A stretch of DNA of 64,000 nucleotides from Pseudomaricurvus sp050633365 (GCA_050633365.1 JBOEGJ010000041.1:38132-102131); one strand, 5' to 3'; positions 43,287 to 52,480 are shown, numbered from the stretch's first letter. Notes: generated from the sequence alone by a model not told the origin. Made by a program: numbers and translations.

Positions 43287-44693
43287 TTACAGAACTTTTT
43301 TGGCCGCGCTCGCCAAACCATCAATCGCGCGCCGTTTCCATGTCGAACTCTTGTCGTTACTCAGTACCGATTCTTCATAAACGAAGGTATTGAGAATGGC
43401 TCGGTAACCCAGCCAGCGCAAAGGTTCCATTTCCCAGCCACGAGCGTGCTGTTGTAGGGTGCCGTGATGAGCCCAGGGCATTTGAGTCAGTTCCGACTCG
43501 TTTTCCAGCAGTAAGTCTACCAAGGTGCGAGCCATAAGGTTCGACGCCCCAACGCCTTCTCCGCCATAGTTGCCGATGGTGCCTACGCCGCTTTGCCGGT
43601 CAAAGATCGCGTGGGCTGCACCGGCTCTTGGCATTCCGAGTGTGCCACCCCAGCGATGTGGGGCAGGGGTTGATCCCAGTTGCGGCAAACAGTCGCGCAT
43701 CAGCGTCTCTACGGCATCAAATTCTTTTGCGGTGTCTTCAAACTGTGCCTTGGGTTGGCCGCCAAACTGATAGGTGCCTCGAGATCCGAATATCAAGCGA
43801 TTGTCGGCACTGCGCTGGCCGTAGATGATTAAGCGGCAAGCGTCATCAAAGGTTTCGTTGTGTTGCAGGCCAATCTCATCCCATTGAGCGTCGGTGAGAG
43901 GATCGGTGGCAATAATCAAACTTTGAATGGGGAGGATGTAACGCCTTTGTTGGGGCTGATGAAAGCTGAAGCCTTCGGTACAAATGAGTGTTCGATCGGC
44001 CTTGATTTGCGCTTTTTCGGTTCGAAGTGTATTTGGTGGAAACTCGATAACAGGAGAGTTTTCGTAGAGGGTGACGCCTAGCTTCTCTACAACTCGAGCC
44101 AATTCAGACACAAGTTTTCCGGGGTGAATACGAGCCGTATGGGGCGAAAAAAGTGCGCCGTAAGTATTGCGCAGATTCAGTCGAGAGCGGGCTTCTTCGG
44201 CGTCTAGCCAGCGAATGTCATCCTCATCGTAGCCATCGGCTCGATATTCTTTCAGTAATGCTTGGGCCCGTGATAATTGCTCCGGATATCTCGCCGCCAT
44301 CGAGAGGTAGCCACCATGAGAGAAATCACAATCGATGCTTTCTTTCTGAAACACCCGCTCTGATTCCTCGACGATGCCATGAATTATCTTTCTCGCTCGC
44401 CATTTTTCTTCGAAGGCAAGGGTGTCGAGTAAAGTGTCTTCGCCGTCTATGGCACCCATTAGCCAACCGCCATTGCGGCCAGAGGCACCGAAGCCCACCT
44501 GGTGCGCTTCCAATATCGCTATCGAGAGCTGCGGCGCTGCTCGTTTTAGGTAGTAGGCGGTCCACAGACCGCTGTAACCTGCGCCAACTATGGCTATGTC
44601 CACGTCAATATCTTGTTCAAGGCAGGGACGTGATGGTGCGCTTTGGTGGTCGGCCAAGGATGACATCCATAGGCTGGTAGGATGGTATTGCAT
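43287..44693 (-). CDS. FAD-dependent oxidoreductase, DAO family (PuuB-like)
   Basis: 468 residues. Rossmann FAD motif DIAIVGAGYSGLWTAYYL near 32-49, then GFGASGRNGGWLMGA with a Gly-Gly turn near flavin, and the C-terminal NYGGEGVGASNLMARTL that closes the FAD site. The overall sequence follows gamma-glutamylputrescine oxidase/sarcosine-oxidase-type amine oxidases. It is the last gene of a minus-strand group with EamA, PaaI, IclR and AraC-type genes. Amine or amino-acid oxidation is likely but the substrate is unknown. Confidence 0.82.
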   Translation of the reverse strand: MQYHPTSLWMSSLADHQSAPSRPCLEQDIDVDIAIVGAGYSGLWTAYYLKRAAPQLSIAILEAHQVGFGASGRNGGWLMGAIDGEDTLLDTLAFEEKWRARKIIHGIVEESERVFQKESIDCDFSHGGYLSMAARYPEQLSRAQALLKEYRADGYDEDDIRWLDAEEARSRLNLRNTYGALFSPHTARIHPGKLVSELARVVEKLGVTLYENSPVIEFPPNTLRTEKAQIKADRTLICTEGFSFHQPQQRRYILPIQSLIIATDPLTDAQWDEIGLQHNETFDDACRLIIYGQRSADNRLIFGSRGTYQFGGQPKAQFEDTAKEFDAVETLMRDCLPQLGSTPAPHRWGGTLGMPRAGAAHAIFDRQSGVGTIGNYGGEGVGASNLMARTLVDLLLENESELTQMPWAHHGTLQQHARGWEMEPLRWLGYRAILNTFVYEESVLSNDKSSTWKRRAIDGLASAAKKVL

Positions 44694-44806
44694 GAGGTTC
44701 TCTAAAGACTATTGAATAGCCTCAGCATAAGCCGCTAAATACGGAAAAACTATTCCAGCGGGACCGGACGAAATAAGCCTGCGAGCTGCGAGCTGCGGGC
44801 TTCGAC

Positions 44807-45586
44807 TTATGGGTTACGGGTTACGCGCTGCGAGTTATGGGCGAAATACTTGCCCGGAGTGGTTCCGGTATAACGTTTGAAGAATTTGTAGAAAGTGGAC
44901 ATGGAGCTGAAGCCGGCTTTGTGTGCCGCTTCGGTGAGGTTATCAGCGTCGGTCCGATGTTCTAGCAGATAGGCAACTCGGGCTTCATTGATGTATTCGT
45001 AAAAGCTGCGGCCGAGGGAGTGGTTGAGCACGTAGGATAATTGGTTGCGGGTATAGCCCATCGGGTTAGCGATGTCGGCTAAGGCTATGTTACTGCTCAG
45101 GAAGGGGCGAGTGAGGTTGAAGTAGTCTTCCAGTTCCTGGCTAATGAATAGACAGCGTGATGGAGTGAGTCCAAGCTTTTTGATGTCGTCTTTGGCTCGC
45201 GGCGTGTCATCGGTATGAATCAGTGACGAAAACTCGTGGATGCGAACGATTTTTCCATGTTTAACGGTGATGGCTTCGGCGTTTTGATAGGTCAGCACAC
45301 GGCCATCGTTTTGCTCAAGTGTGTAGGTGTACTGACTGAAACCGGTATCACCATCGACGCGAATGCGATCCATTGGCTGAATCGAGCTTTTGGCCGACCT
45401 CGGCAAACTCAGCGAGACATAATCACGCAGTTCATGGGGGGGGATTTTTTCGTTGGCAAAAAAATCGAAGTACTCAATGTCGTCGGCGTAGAGCGCGAGA
45501 ATGGCTTCAAGATCTAGCGCTTGCCAGTGGTCGCTATACTGTTCGATGATCATTCGAGTGTGTTGAGTTGTATTGTCGTCGACCAT
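44807..45586 (-). CDS. AraC-family regulator with N-terminal SnoaL/NTF2-like domain
   Basis: 259 residues. The first about 125 (YSDHWQALDLEAILALYADD, YFDFF, KHGKIVRIHEFSS) match the SnoaL-like/NTF2 fold, the same fold as ketosteroid isomerase. The last about 100 form an AraC DNA-binding domain with two helix-turn-helices (ALADIANPMGYTRNQLSYVL and NLTEAAHKAGFSSMSTFYKFF). This is an unusual sensor domain for AraC proteins. The ligand is unknown; a hydrophobic pocket is suggested by the fold only. It lies between the IclR regulator and the FAD oxidase on the same strand. Confidence 0.82.
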   Translation of the reverse strand: MVDDNTTQHTRMIIEQYSDHWQALDLEAILALYADDIEYFDFFANEKIPPHELRDYVSLSLPRSAKSSIQPMDRIRVDGDTGFSQYTYTLEQNDGRVLTYQNAEAITVKHGKIVRIHEFSSLIHTDDTPRAKDDIKKLGLTPSRCLFISQELEDYFNLTRPFLSSNIALADIANPMGYTRNQLSYVLNHSLGRSFYEYINEARVAYLLEHRTDADNLTEAAHKAGFSSMSTFYKFFKRYTGTTPGKYFAHNSQRVTRNP

Positions 45587-45691
45587 GAGGCGTTATCTCG
45601 TATACCAAAGACTATTGCTAAAAATGAGCCCCATAAAAACTATGGTCGCAAACCATGGTGGCCTGATCAGTGTGAGTACTCTGTTTTTCCA

Positions 45692-46492
45692 CTAATAACG
45701 TATCAGCGTGGCCTCGATATTGCGCACCATATTCTTTAGCAGTGGAGCAACTTCTTGCTCCAGAAACTCCGGTGATAAGCGATAAGCAGGGCCACCGGCA
45801 TTGAAACTGTATGTCGTATTTTTACCCAAAGTAATGGGTACGGAAATACCATTAACGTCTTCGTTCCAATCACCGTAAGAGCGGCAAAAACCCTTCTCGG
45901 AAAAACAGCGAAGGCTGTCTTCAATACCTTGTTTCCAGCCGGGCCACTGCTCTGGGTGGCGCTTTTCCATATGTTGATAAAAAAAATCGCGCTCATCTTG
46001 GGCAAGCGAAGCGATATAAGCACGACCAGCAGAGCCAGTCGCCAGAGGCACTCTGTCGCCCACTTCATGACGAAATGCCATCACGTTAACTGGCGAGCAG
46101 TACTCCACGTAAATCATTTTTAATCGATCGCGATCTGCTAGCCCAACTGAGGTGCCGGTATTGTTGGCCAGTTCTTGCATCAATGGTTTTGCAATTTGAC
46201 GAATCGCCAAATTTGAAACGAAAGCGTAGCCTAGTGCCAAAACGCCGCTGCCCAGTTGATATTTCTCCATTCGGTCGGAATAGGTGAGGTAGCCCAGTTG
46301 CGTTAAGGTATAGGTAAGCCTCGAGACGCTGGATTTTGGCAGCCCAGTTCGCTGTGCGATTTCCTGATTGCCGAGAAAGCCGTCGCCCGGTTGAAAGGCG
46401 CGTAAAACGTCGAGCCCTCGAGCTAAGGCTTCGATGAATTTTCGGTCCGTCTCTTCGCCGGGTTGGCGCGGTAGGCCGGGAATCAGCGTCAC
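45692..46492 (-). CDS. IclR-family transcriptional regulator
   Basis: 266 residues from a GTG at 46492, chosen because AGGA lies 7 nt upstream and it avoids overlap with the PaaI-like gene; the frame is open to 46594. Winged-helix domain about 18-80 (FIEALARGLDVLRAF, GNQEIAQRTGLPKSSVSRLTYTL), then the IclR effector domain (ELANNTGTSVGLADRD, VGDRVPLATGSAGRAYIA, GISVPI). IclR proteins often control catabolism of aromatics or acids. It is 47 nt after the thioesterase and may regulate the EamA/PaaI/FAD-oxidase group. Confidence 0.88.
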   Translation of the reverse strand: MTLIPGLPRQPGEETDRKFIEALARGLDVLRAFQPGDGFLGNQEIAQRTGLPKSSVSRLTYTLTQLGYLTYSDRMEKYQLGSGVLALGYAFVSNLAIRQIAKPLMQELANNTGTSVGLADRDRLKMIYVEYCSPVNVMAFRHEVGDRVPLATGSAGRAYIASLAQDERDFFYQHMEKRHPEQWPGWKQGIEDSLRCFSEKGFCRSYGDWNEDVNGISVPITLGKNTTYSFNAGGPAYRLSPEFLEQEVAPLLKNMVRNIEATLIRY

Positions 46493-46538
46493 ATTCTTTT
46501 CCTTTCCGTTTGGTGAAACAATAGGGTTCTGTCTGCAG

Positions 46539-46988
46539 TCATTGTTCGACCAGTGCGTGCCATTCATCCAGCGCCATTCCATCGATGGACTCACACCCTT
46601 TTCGATATTTCAAAATCGCATGCCCAGTGGCGAGCAGGCGATCATTAGAATCGAAAACTTCTGCACTCGAATGAAAGATCTTATAGCCTGCGCTGGTGAT
46701 TTTTCCCACGGCGTATAACTCTTTAGAGCTCGCTTGACCAACAAAGTTGGTGTTCAAAGACAGAGTCAGGGCGCGTCGAATACGATCTGGGTGAGGGCAA
46801 TAGATCCCCGGCAAGGCGGTGGCGACATCCAGCAGACTGCAGAGAAAGCCGCCGTGAGGAATACCGTGAGAATTTCCGTGCTCGGGTTTTACGCTGACGC
46901 TAATACGCGCGTGGCCTTGCGCCCACTCGTCGACTTGAAACCCTAAGAGCGCGTTAAATGGTGGTTCAAGTGCTTGAAAGACTGCCAT
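46539..46988 (-). CDS. PaaI-like hot-dog thioesterase
   Basis: 149 residues, single hot-dog domain of the phenylacetate-thioesterase/4HBT type. The central helix motif NSHGIPHGGFLCSLLDVATALPG is split here as NSHGIPHGGF and CSLLDVATA, with the Asp used by many members. Likely hydrolyses an acyl-CoA. It starts 2 nt after the stop of the EamA gene, so it is co-transcribed with it. The IclR gene follows. Confidence 0.8.
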   Translation of the reverse strand: MAVFQALEPPFNALLGFQVDEWAQGHARISVSVKPEHGNSHGIPHGGFLCSLLDVATALPGIYCPHPDRIRRALTLSLNTNFVGQASSKELYAVGKITSAGYKIFHSSAEVFDSNDRLLATGHAILKYRKGCESIDGMALDEWHALVEQ

Positions 46989-46990
46989 GG

Positions 46991-47917
46991 TTATCCTTGC
47001 GAATTTGATGAGGGTTCGGGTTTTAGGGGCGTTTCTGGAGTGGCGCTCGAGCTGTCATGGTTGCCTAAATAGACCGTGCAAATACCGGCGCAAATGACCA
47101 CCATTATACCAATCACGGACAAGGTGCTAGGCAGGTGCCCCCAGATTATCCAACCGATTAATCCCGAAAATACCACCGAAAAATAGCTGATGGGTGAAAC
47201 AATGCTGGGCTTGGCGTAACTGTATGCTTTGGTGTAGAGCCACATGGCGATAAAAATAGAGAGGCCGATGTACAGCAGGTAAGGCCAGCTCGCCAGAGGA
47301 ATCGTTTGCCAGTTGGCGATGGCCAGTGGTGTGCTCAAGAGAAAAGACAATAAGAAGTAATAGAGCATGATGGTGCTGCTGCTCTCCGAGTGGGATAACA
47401 CCCGGGTTCCTACCATAGAGACGGCGAGCAAAGCGCCAGAACTGAGGCCAATTAAGTAAGCCAGATTGAATCCGCCGTCGCCGGTTTGTGGCCGCAGTAT
47501 AATGGCGACGCCGATAAAACCTAGCGTCAGTGGAATCCATCGGTTTTTTGGCACCACCTGACCAACCCACAGCCAAATAATGAGGGGGACGAACAATGGC
47601 GCGGTATTGCGTAGCAGGTTGGCGTCAACCAGCGGGATGTCTGCCAATGCGCTGTAAAAAGCGAAAAAGCTGATCCAGCCACCGGCACCGCGAATAAGAT
47701 GGGTTTTCCAGCGAGGGGTGATAAGTAACTTGGGCCCCTGAGTGAGTAGCTTGGGCAGCATGATGGCTAAGCAAATGCTGTATTGCACAAAGACTATCAT
47801 CGGCGTGCTCAAATCTTGAGAGACCAATTTCCCCGCCGCTGCAGCGCTACTGCCCACCAACGCGGTGGCAAGAGCAAAGAGGATGCCTTTTTGGGGGCTG
47901 TCTGCCGATGTGTTCAT
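46991..47917 (-). CDS. EamA/DMT-family transporter
   Basis: 308 residues with about ten transmembrane segments in two EamA repeats (residues 8-140 and 150-280): RGAGGWISFFAFYSALADIPL and AYSYAKPSIVSPISYF are the typical helix 3/4 motifs of the two halves. The direction and substrate of drug/metabolite transporters cannot be read from sequence; amino acid or metabolite export is common. It is first in the minus-strand group that continues with PaaI, IclR and AraC genes. Confidence 0.82.
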   Translation of the reverse strand: MNTSADSPQKGILFALATALVGSSAAAAGKLVSQDLSTPMIVFVQYSICLAIMLPKLLTQGPKLLITPRWKTHLIRGAGGWISFFAFYSALADIPLVDANLLRNTAPLFVPLIIWLWVGQVVPKNRWIPLTLGFIGVAIILRPQTGDGGFNLAYLIGLSSGALLAVSMVGTRVLSHSESSSTIMLYYFLLSFLLSTPLAIANWQTIPLASWPYLLYIGLSIFIAMWLYTKAYSYAKPSIVSPISYFSVVFSGLIGWIIWGHLPSTLSVIGIMVVICAGICTVYLGNHDSSSATPETPLKPEPSSNSQG

Positions 47918-48106
47918 TTATTGCACCGTGGTTTCGCTGTGCGGAATTATATCCTGATTTTGTTATTTCAGCGAGAGGCTGGAGTTCTTTCATTTTTGGC
48001 CGAAAACCCATTAATGGCATCTGATAGTGTGGATAGCGAGGCTGTCTGTTGCTGGTGATCTATACTTTTTAGGTTTTCCAAAATTCTCGGATTAGGACGA
48101 TGTTTC

Positions 48107-48796
48107 ATGAGATTTTTGCCCTTCAAGGCATCTGCAAACCTGCTGTCTACTGGCGTGTTTTCCTTGGGTTTTGCGACTTTCGCAGCGTTTTCATCCGCTC
48201 AATTTTTGGAGATGGACGAAAAAGTCTTTCAGTTCATTGAAAACAAATACGATATCAAAGCTCGTCACCGGGTCGAAGAGTGGCAAAACATCATGTTGAC
48301 CACCAATCGCAAAGGAACTCTGTCCGACAACGAAAAAACACGTTCGGCCAATGATTTTTTTAATCGCATTGACTGGGTGAGTGATCAGGATCACTGGGGC
48401 AAAGAGGATTATTGGGCGACACCCATAGAAACTCTGGCAACCAATGGCGGTGATTGTGAGGATTTCTCCATCGGTAAGTACTTCACCCTAAGCGAAACTG
48501 GCGTCGATAACGAAAAAATCAGAATTACCTATGTGAAGGCGCTGGATTACAATCAAGCGCATATGGTGTTGGCGTACTACTCAAGCCCAGAGGCTGAGCC
48601 ATTGATTCTCGACAACATCAATAAAACTATTTTACCTGCCTCAAAACGAACCGATCTTTTGCCAATTTATAGTTTCAATGGTGAGGGCTTATGGCTGGCT
48701 AAGGCGCGAGGCCGTAAGCTTAAGGCCAATAGTCAGAAGAGTTTACCCCAGTGGGGCGAGGTCAATAAGCGCATGATGAAAGAGCTGATGAAGTAG
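48107..48796 (+). CDS. transglutaminase-like cysteine protease (LapG type)
   Basis: 229 residues. Signal-like N-terminus (FKASANLLSTGVFSLGFATFAAF) implies periplasmic location. The catalytic Cys lies in NGGDCEDFSIGKY, His in NQAHMVLAYYSS, Asp in LILDNINK: the bacterial transglutaminase-like cysteine peptidase triad. LapG releases large biofilm adhesins when c-di-GMP falls, under control of LapD. Neither lapD nor a giant adhesin gene is adjacent, so the target may be elsewhere. An alternative ATG lies 6 nt upstream, but 48107 suits the AGGA ribosome binding site. Confidence 0.82.
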   Translation: MRFLPFKASANLLSTGVFSLGFATFAAFSSAQFLEMDEKVFQFIENKYDIKARHRVEEWQNIMLTTNRKGTLSDNEKTRSANDFFNRIDWVSDQDHWGKEDYWATPIETLATNGGDCEDFSIGKYFTLSETGVDNEKIRITYVKALDYNQAHMVLAYYSSPEAEPLILDNINKTILPASKRTDLLPIYSFNGEGLWLAKARGRKLKANSQKSLPQWGEVNKRMMKELMK

Positions 48797-48961
48797 GCTT
48801 GGGCTCGAACTTAGCGCCCGCCGCGGACATTTCCGTACTTTTCTTCCTGCAACTTCCCGCAACTTCCCAAAACATGCTTCGCTCGATTCCCCGAGTCGCT
48901 AGGGGCTCAAGCCTAGTGCCTAGTGTCGAGGCGAGTCGTTAGTCCTAGAGGTTTTACTATC

Positions 48962-48989
48962 AAAAAAAAAGGGGCTTTTAACGCCCCTT
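48962..48989 (-). terminator. intrinsic terminator of the chemoreceptor gene
   Basis: AAGGGGC and GCCCCTT pair around a 7-nt loop and, on the minus strand, run directly into nine T residues. It lies 17 nt after the chemoreceptor stop. A clear rho-independent terminator. Confidence 0.92.
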
Positions 48990-49006
48990 GGTTGTGATCC
49001 TATTGA

Positions 49007-50632
49007 TTAGATTTTAAATCGCTCTATGAGGTGGCTAAGATCATTCGAAGCATCGTCGAGCTGATTGGCCACCGCGGTTGATTCTTGAGCGCTTGAGTGA
49101 GCATCTTTTGCCAGTCCTGCCATGCTTTCAACATTCTTGCGAATTTCATCTGCGGCGAAGCTCTGTTGTTCAGCGGCTGTAGCGATTTGTGTATTCATGT
49201 CGCGAATACTACTAACGGAACCGGTGATCTCTTGGATAGAGCCGCCAGCGTTGGTGGCCAGCGACACCGTATTGCGAGTTTGCTCTTGGCTACTGGTCAT
49301 GGCCTTAACGGCTTGAGCTGCTCCGTTTTGAACGGTTTCAATGATCTGTTGAATCTCTTCGGTGGATTCCTGGGTGCGTTGCGCCAAGGCGCGGACTTCG
49401 TCGGCAACCACGGCAAATCCTCGCCCTTGTTCACCAGCTCTGGCTGCCTCGATGGCAGCGTTGAGCGCTAGTAAATTCGTTTGCTCGGCGATGCCTTTGA
49501 TCACGTCTAAGACGGCACCGACGCTCGCCGTATCTTGTTCGAGCTGATTCATCGCCGTGGCGACACGATCCACTTCATCTGAAAGTGCATTGATAGAGCC
49601 GATAGTCTCATCCATCACCTTCAGTCCCTCTTGCGCGTTTTTGTCGGCTTCTTGAGCCGCATCAGCCGCACCGGCGGCGTTGGCGGCAACATTCTGTACT
49701 GTGTCCGACATCTCGCTAATCGCATTGGATACCTGATCGGTGTATTGCTCGGTAGCGCCGGTGTGCTGAGTGATGTTACTGGCTGTTTGATTGATCGAGT
49801 GCGAAGCATTTTGTAGGTCGCCAGATGTGCTTTTTACGCGAGTTAACACCTCGACAATCTCCGATTGCATTTGGCTGAGATTGCGAGAGAGTTGTCCCAG
49901 CTCATCGCTACCTGAAGAATCAATTTTGGTGGTGAAGTCGCCTTCCGAGAGCTTGGTGATCTTACCCATTACTACCGTCAGGGGATTTAAAAACGTGTTT
50001 TTAAGTACAAGCCAGAGAAAACCAATGACAAGCAGGGTGACACTGAATACCGCTACGGTCGACCAAGTGCTGACTTGAGCACTATGAGCTTGAACGACTT
50101 TGGCGAAATCAGAGCGCTCTTTGGAAAAGTCCTCCGCCGCTTGAGTGAGCAATTTCGATGGAGCTCTGTCGATACCTTTGACCGCTTTGTCGCCGGCCGT
50201 AGAGTCGTAGCCAGCGCTGACAAAGTCGTTGAATCCCTGCTGGTATTTGGTTCCCATAACTGCGTGCGAATCGATGAAATCCTGTACCTTAGCGCGCTTG
50301 GACACATCTTTGATCGTCGGGACGAGTTGATTTCCTAAGGTTTGAATCTCTGCCTGTCGCTTTTTAAATCGTCCCCAATACTTTTCACGATTATCGTCGT
50401 CATAACCGCGCAGCAGCGTGTTTTTCCATTCTTGAACCTGAACTTTGAAGGTGAAGTTCATTTTATTGATGTCATTTTCGACCCGGACATGTTCATCAAG
50501 CAGTTCTCGGTAGTCTGCTAGGCTGCCATTGAGCGCCGTCATCGACCCAATTGAAACGGCAAGGAGGGCGATAAGGCCACCCATTACCAGAAGAATGAGT
50601 CGAGCCTGAAGGCTGTGGCTGTTCAATTTCAT
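49007..50632 (-). CDS. methyl-accepting chemotaxis protein
   Basis: 541 residues. Transmembrane helix 1 (ARLILLVMGGLIALLAVSIG, about 10-29), a periplasmic helical ligand domain to about 188, transmembrane helix 2 (WSTVAVFSVTLLVIGFLWLV), a HAMP domain near 213-265, and the cytoplasmic signalling hairpin with the universally conserved tip EQTNLLALNAAIEAARAGEQ. Ligand unknown. A FliA-type promoter precedes it at 50706-50733, tying it to the flagellar regulon. AAGGGA ribosome binding site. Confidence 0.95.
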   Translation of the reverse strand: MKLNSHSLQARLILLVMGGLIALLAVSIGSMTALNGSLADYRELLDEHVRVENDINKMNFTFKVQVQEWKNTLLRGYDDDNREKYWGRFKKRQAEIQTLGNQLVPTIKDVSKRAKVQDFIDSHAVMGTKYQQGFNDFVSAGYDSTAGDKAVKGIDRAPSKLLTQAAEDFSKERSDFAKVVQAHSAQVSTWSTVAVFSVTLLVIGFLWLVLKNTFLNPLTVVMGKITKLSEGDFTTKIDSSGSDELGQLSRNLSQMQSEIVEVLTRVKSTSGDLQNASHSINQTASNITQHTGATEQYTDQVSNAISEMSDTVQNVAANAAGAADAAQEADKNAQEGLKVMDETIGSINALSDEVDRVATAMNQLEQDTASVGAVLDVIKGIAEQTNLLALNAAIEAARAGEQGRGFAVVADEVRALAQRTQESTEEIQQIIETVQNGAAQAVKAMTSSQEQTRNTVSLATNAGGSIQEITGSVSSIRDMNTQIATAAEQQSFAADEIRKNVESMAGLAKDAHSSAQESTAVANQLDDASNDLSHLIERFKI

Positions 50633-50705
50633 AGTGTTCCCTTGGTGAAATGAATCAAGGTGTAATGAATCAAGATGGCATGATTCAGTCGGTGATTTGG
50701 TTTTT

Positions 50706-50733
50706 ATATCGGCCGATAGGCTGTTTAACTTTA
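50706..50733 (-). promoter_or_regulatory. sigma-28 (FliA) promoter of the chemoreceptor gene
   Basis: On the minus strand TAAAG, a 15-nt spacer, then GCCGATAT match the FliA consensus TAAA-N15-GCCGATAA with one mismatch in the -10 element. It lies about 75 nt upstream of the chemoreceptor ATG. Confidence 0.85.
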
Positions 50734-50852
50734 ATGCAGATTGGCGTAGCTACAGGCAAGTATAGTTATTAATCACGGGTTTGCTTTTACCTCAATGGGC
50801 GTCTTAACTTATTGAGGTTGTCGATATACGCATCAAAGAGTTACGTACTGAT

Positions 50853-51191
50853 ATGAATCTAGATAAGAGAGCCCTAGCAGTGGTGGCAAAAGAACTGCAG
50901 TTACATCGCTGTAAGGCGTCGGTGTGGGAGTTGGCAAAAGATAGGGCGAGAGAGAGAAGCAGTGACCCTAAGCTGGAATACGCTCGTCTAAGGTGTCGAG
51001 AATTGTCGCGTCAAACAACCTTTCGGGCGGCCAATGATGAGTGCTTTCATGCCTCTAGTCGAGGGGAGGTCTTGGCAGCTTTGCGAAAACGAGGATTGTC
51101 GAGTGCTGTGGAAGGAGGAATGCTGGCGTTTATTACCTTATTGCTTGTTGGGTTTTCAGTGGCGAGCCTGGGGGTATTTAAGGGAGTCTAG
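50853..51191 (+). CDS. hypothetical small membrane-anchored protein
   Basis: 112 residues, unrecognised. The first about 85 are basic and helical (LDKRALAVVAKELQLHRCKAS, AKDRARERSSDP, RLRCRELSRQTTF), and the C-terminus is one hydrophobic segment (GGMLAFITLLLVGFSVASLGVF). No strong ribosome binding site is seen. It is bounded downstream by a terminator shared with gltA, which supports a real transcript. A cytoplasmic domain tethered to the membrane is a plausible reading. Confidence 0.5.
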   Translation: MNLDKRALAVVAKELQLHRCKASVWELAKDRARERSSDPKLEYARLRCRELSRQTTFRAANDECFHASSRGEVLAALRKRGLSSAVEGGMLAFITLLLVGFSVASLGVFKGV

Positions 51192-51217
51192 GGGCGTTTG
51201 ATGTTCACTTGTCCATT

Positions 51218-51246
51218 AAAAAAGGCCGCATTAAGCGGCCTTTTTT
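51218..51246. terminator. bidirectional intrinsic terminator between the small gene and gltA
   Basis: AAAAAGGCCGC and GCGGCCTTTTT flank an ATTAA loop; A and T tracts lie on both sides, so it can end transcription from either strand. It is 18 nt from the gltA stop. Confidence 0.93.
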
Positions 51247-51264
51247 ATATCACTGAATTGGCGC

Positions 51265-52480
51265 TTACTTACGCTCTTCCAGTGGCGGGAACTCACGCGG
51301 CGTGTAACCGGTATAAAGCTGACGCGGACGGCCAATTTTATAAGGGTTACTGATCATTTCATGCCAGTGAGCAATCCAGCCAACAGTGCGGCCTGTAGCG
51401 AAGATCACGGTAAACATATCGGTTGGGATACCGATCGCTTTCATGATGATACCAGAGTAGAAATCGACGTTCGGGTAGAGTTTCTTCTGGATGAAGTACT
51501 CGTCCTCAAGGGCGATTTGCTCAAGACGCTTAGCGATAGCCAGAAGAGGATCGTTCTCGAGACCAAGTTCTTTCAATACTTCGTCGCAAGACTCTTTCAT
51601 TACCTTGGCGCGAGGATCAAAGTTCTTGTAAACACGATGACCGAAGCCCATTAGGCGGAATGGATCGTTCTTGTCTTTCGCTTTAGCAACAAACTCGTCG
51701 ATGCGATCAACAGTGCCAATTTCTTCGAGCATGTTGAGTACAGCTTCGTTGGCGCCGCCGTGAGCAGGGCCCCANNNNNTTTTGCTCGTGATCGGCGTGC
51801 AACAAGAAGATCTTGTCCATGGCGCGAGCCAAAACTGGGTTTACTTCAGGGTCATCACAAGGAGTACCGAACATCATGTGCAAGAAGTTCTCAGAGTATG
51901 AGAGCTTGTTGTTTGGGTACATGAATGGCTGGCCTACATGGTGCTTATAGGTCATTGCAGCCAGAGTTGGCATCTTAGCGATCAGGCGATGAGCAGAGAT
52001 TTTGCGGTGCTCTTCGTCGTTGATGTCTAGTGAGTCGTGGTAGAAAGAAGACAGTGCACCTACAACGCCACACATGATGGCCATTGGGTGAGCATCAGCA
52101 CGGAAGCCACGGAAGAAACGAGCAATATTCTCGTGAACCATGGTGTGGTTGGTGATGATGTCTACGAATTCTGCTTTTTGCTCTGCATTTGGCAGTTCGC
52201 CGTTGAGTAGCAGGTAGCAAGTTTCCAGGTAGTCAGACTTATTGGCCAGTTCTTCGATGGGGTAGCCACCGTGTAGCAAAACGCCTTTGGCGCCATCAAT
52301 ATAAGTCAGTTTGGATTCGCAAGCTCCAGTGGACATGAAACCTGGATCATAAGTGAAATAACCTTTACTGGTTAGGCTTGTGACGTCGATTACGTCTGGG
52401 CCGGTAGAACCAGAATAGATCGGTAATTCGATGGATTCATCCAAACCGTCGACCGAAAGGTGCGCTTTCTTATCAGTCAT
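51265..52480 (-). CDS. gltA: citrate synthase, interrupted by an assembly gap
   Basis: Type II citrate synthase, the entry step of the TCA cycle. The N-terminal part (52480 to 51780) reads MTDKKAHLSVDG to LLHADHEQ, and the C-terminal part (51774 to 51265) reads WGPAHGGANEAVLNMLEE to FPPLEERK. Between them E. coli GltA has about 27 further residues (the NASTSTVR region). Here there are only five N at 51775-51779, so the frame appears broken. The bases flanking the N run fit an intact codon for the Asn after HEQ, so this is missing sequence and not a pseudogene. Perfect AGGAG ribosome binding site upstream. Active-site His in HADHEQ and LMGFGHRVYK are present. Confidence 0.93.
51775..51779. other. 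assembly gap (five N) in gltA
   Basis: Five N replace what should be roughly 82 bases if the protein has the same length as E. coli GltA. The N count does not preserve the reading frame, so it is a placeholder and not a measured gap. Confidence 0.95.

Noticed and set aside
45692..46594. 300-residue version of the IclR regulator
   Set aside because: It would overlap the PaaI-like gene by 56 nt with non-homologous sequence; the GTG at 46492 has a better ribosome binding site.
51265..52480. gltA as a frameshifted pseudogene
   Set aside because: The break coincides with five N, both flanks are perfectly conserved, and promoter and terminator are intact; it is an assembly gap.
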